This document shows positions 63,892-64,000 of a stretch of DNA of 64,000 nucleotides, in pieces. The notes under the pieces were generated by a model. The model did no database searches, was not told the DNA's origin, and saw nothing but the letters and a program-made list of their open reading frames with translations. The stretch covers positions 1 through 64,000 of the forward strand of contig NZ_FMZH01000013.1 of NCBI RefSeq assembly GCF_900101435.1. Direction: 5' to 3'. How positions within the stretch are numbered: the stretch's first letter is position 1; each line of letters starts with the position of its first letter. The stretch is from Pedobacter soli (GTDB taxonomy: Bacteria > Bacteroidota > Bacteroidia > Sphingobacteriales > Sphingobacteriaceae). Made by a program: the position numbers and the translations under genes.

Positions 63892-64000
63892 ATGAAGGCT
63901 AATCTTCCCGAGTTTGTCCTAAAAGACCAGATCAACGGACATAAGGGTCAGATAGATATTAATATTTATTTTAAACAGTCCGGTCAGAGCGAAAACTATT
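63892..64000 (+). CDS. Partial gene running off the right edge
   Basis: An open frame from ATG at 63892 (MKANLPEFVLKDQINGHKGQ) stays open to the window end, 36 codons. Not recognised. It shows that the island continues past the window. Confidence 0.4.
   Translation, partial: MKANLPEFVLKDQINGHKGQIDINIYFKQSGQSENY

Larger units (their letters stand above)
43314..64000. mobile_element. Integrated island at tRNA-His (right end beyond window)
   Basis: Starts at the 3' end of tRNA-His with a large serine recombinase and carries only accessory genes to the window edge: nuclease-NTPase proteins, nuclease-like pairs, membrane effector-like proteins and small unknowns. No conjugation, replication or phage structural genes are visible, so the full element type is unknown. 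I did not find a second copy of the tRNA-His 3' end in the window. The exact left junction is uncertain and may lie within the tRNA or in the first 50 bp after it. Confidence 0.65.

Overview
The window looks like a chromosomal segment of a Bacteroidota bacterium of the Sphingobacteriaceae type, with Pedobacter-like content. The basis is gene content seen here: a PorP/SprF protein beside a giant T9SS type B cargo, an Oar-like TonB-dependent receptor, type III glutamine synthetase, fused PurLQ, and -7 promoter boxes of the TAnnTTTG form. Shine-Dalgarno sequences are not obvious. Species assignment is inference.

Positions 1-43,240 are backbone, mostly core genes separated by repeat-rich spacers. 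From left to right: a composite repeat cluster; a PorP/SprF gene and a 1923-residue secreted protein with a PHP phosphoesterase core and a gliding-motility-type C-terminal domain; a second copy of the repeat cluster; a YciO-type protein divergent from an FMN-binding glutamate-synthase-like enzyme; asnS; a transglutaminase / alpha-E / ATP-grasp operon; ferritin; a GNAT and metallo-beta-lactamase-fold pair; dihydrolipoyl dehydrogenase; the TonB-dependent receptor; a NeuD-like acyltransferase; a HEIGH-motif metalloprotease lipoprotein; a cytochrome c; purM; glnA (GSIII); tonB; purL; a VOC protein / barrel protein / trmN6-like run; a phosphoesterase; fbp; and rnhA convergent with fbp.

At 43,239-43,313 lies tRNA-His(GTG). 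Immediately downstream, a large serine recombinase points at the tRNA, and its reading frame runs through the tRNA antisense. I read this as the left end of an integrated island that continues to the end of the window; the right end is not in view. Almost all cargo has a defence-like character: two paralogous nuclease-nSTAND-type NTPases; a beta-helix protein with a C-terminal membrane region beside a DUF4238 protein; a coiled-coil protein beside a PD-(D/E)XK nuclease-like protein; a KAP-type NTPase (frameshifted in an A7 run) beside a small nuclease-like protein; and an NdpA-like nucleoid-associated protein overlapping a three-helix membrane protein. These look like several two-gene modules stacked in one island. 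Whether any of them defends against phage cannot be seen from sequence alone.

The spacers carry unusual repeats: two clusters of a ~530-bp composite tandem repeat, a CCTAAAC array, a GAAG array, and several low-complexity tracts, each built from its own small set of 5-10-mers. A spacer near 17.1 kb holds an orphan promoter followed by a terminator, a candidate small RNA.
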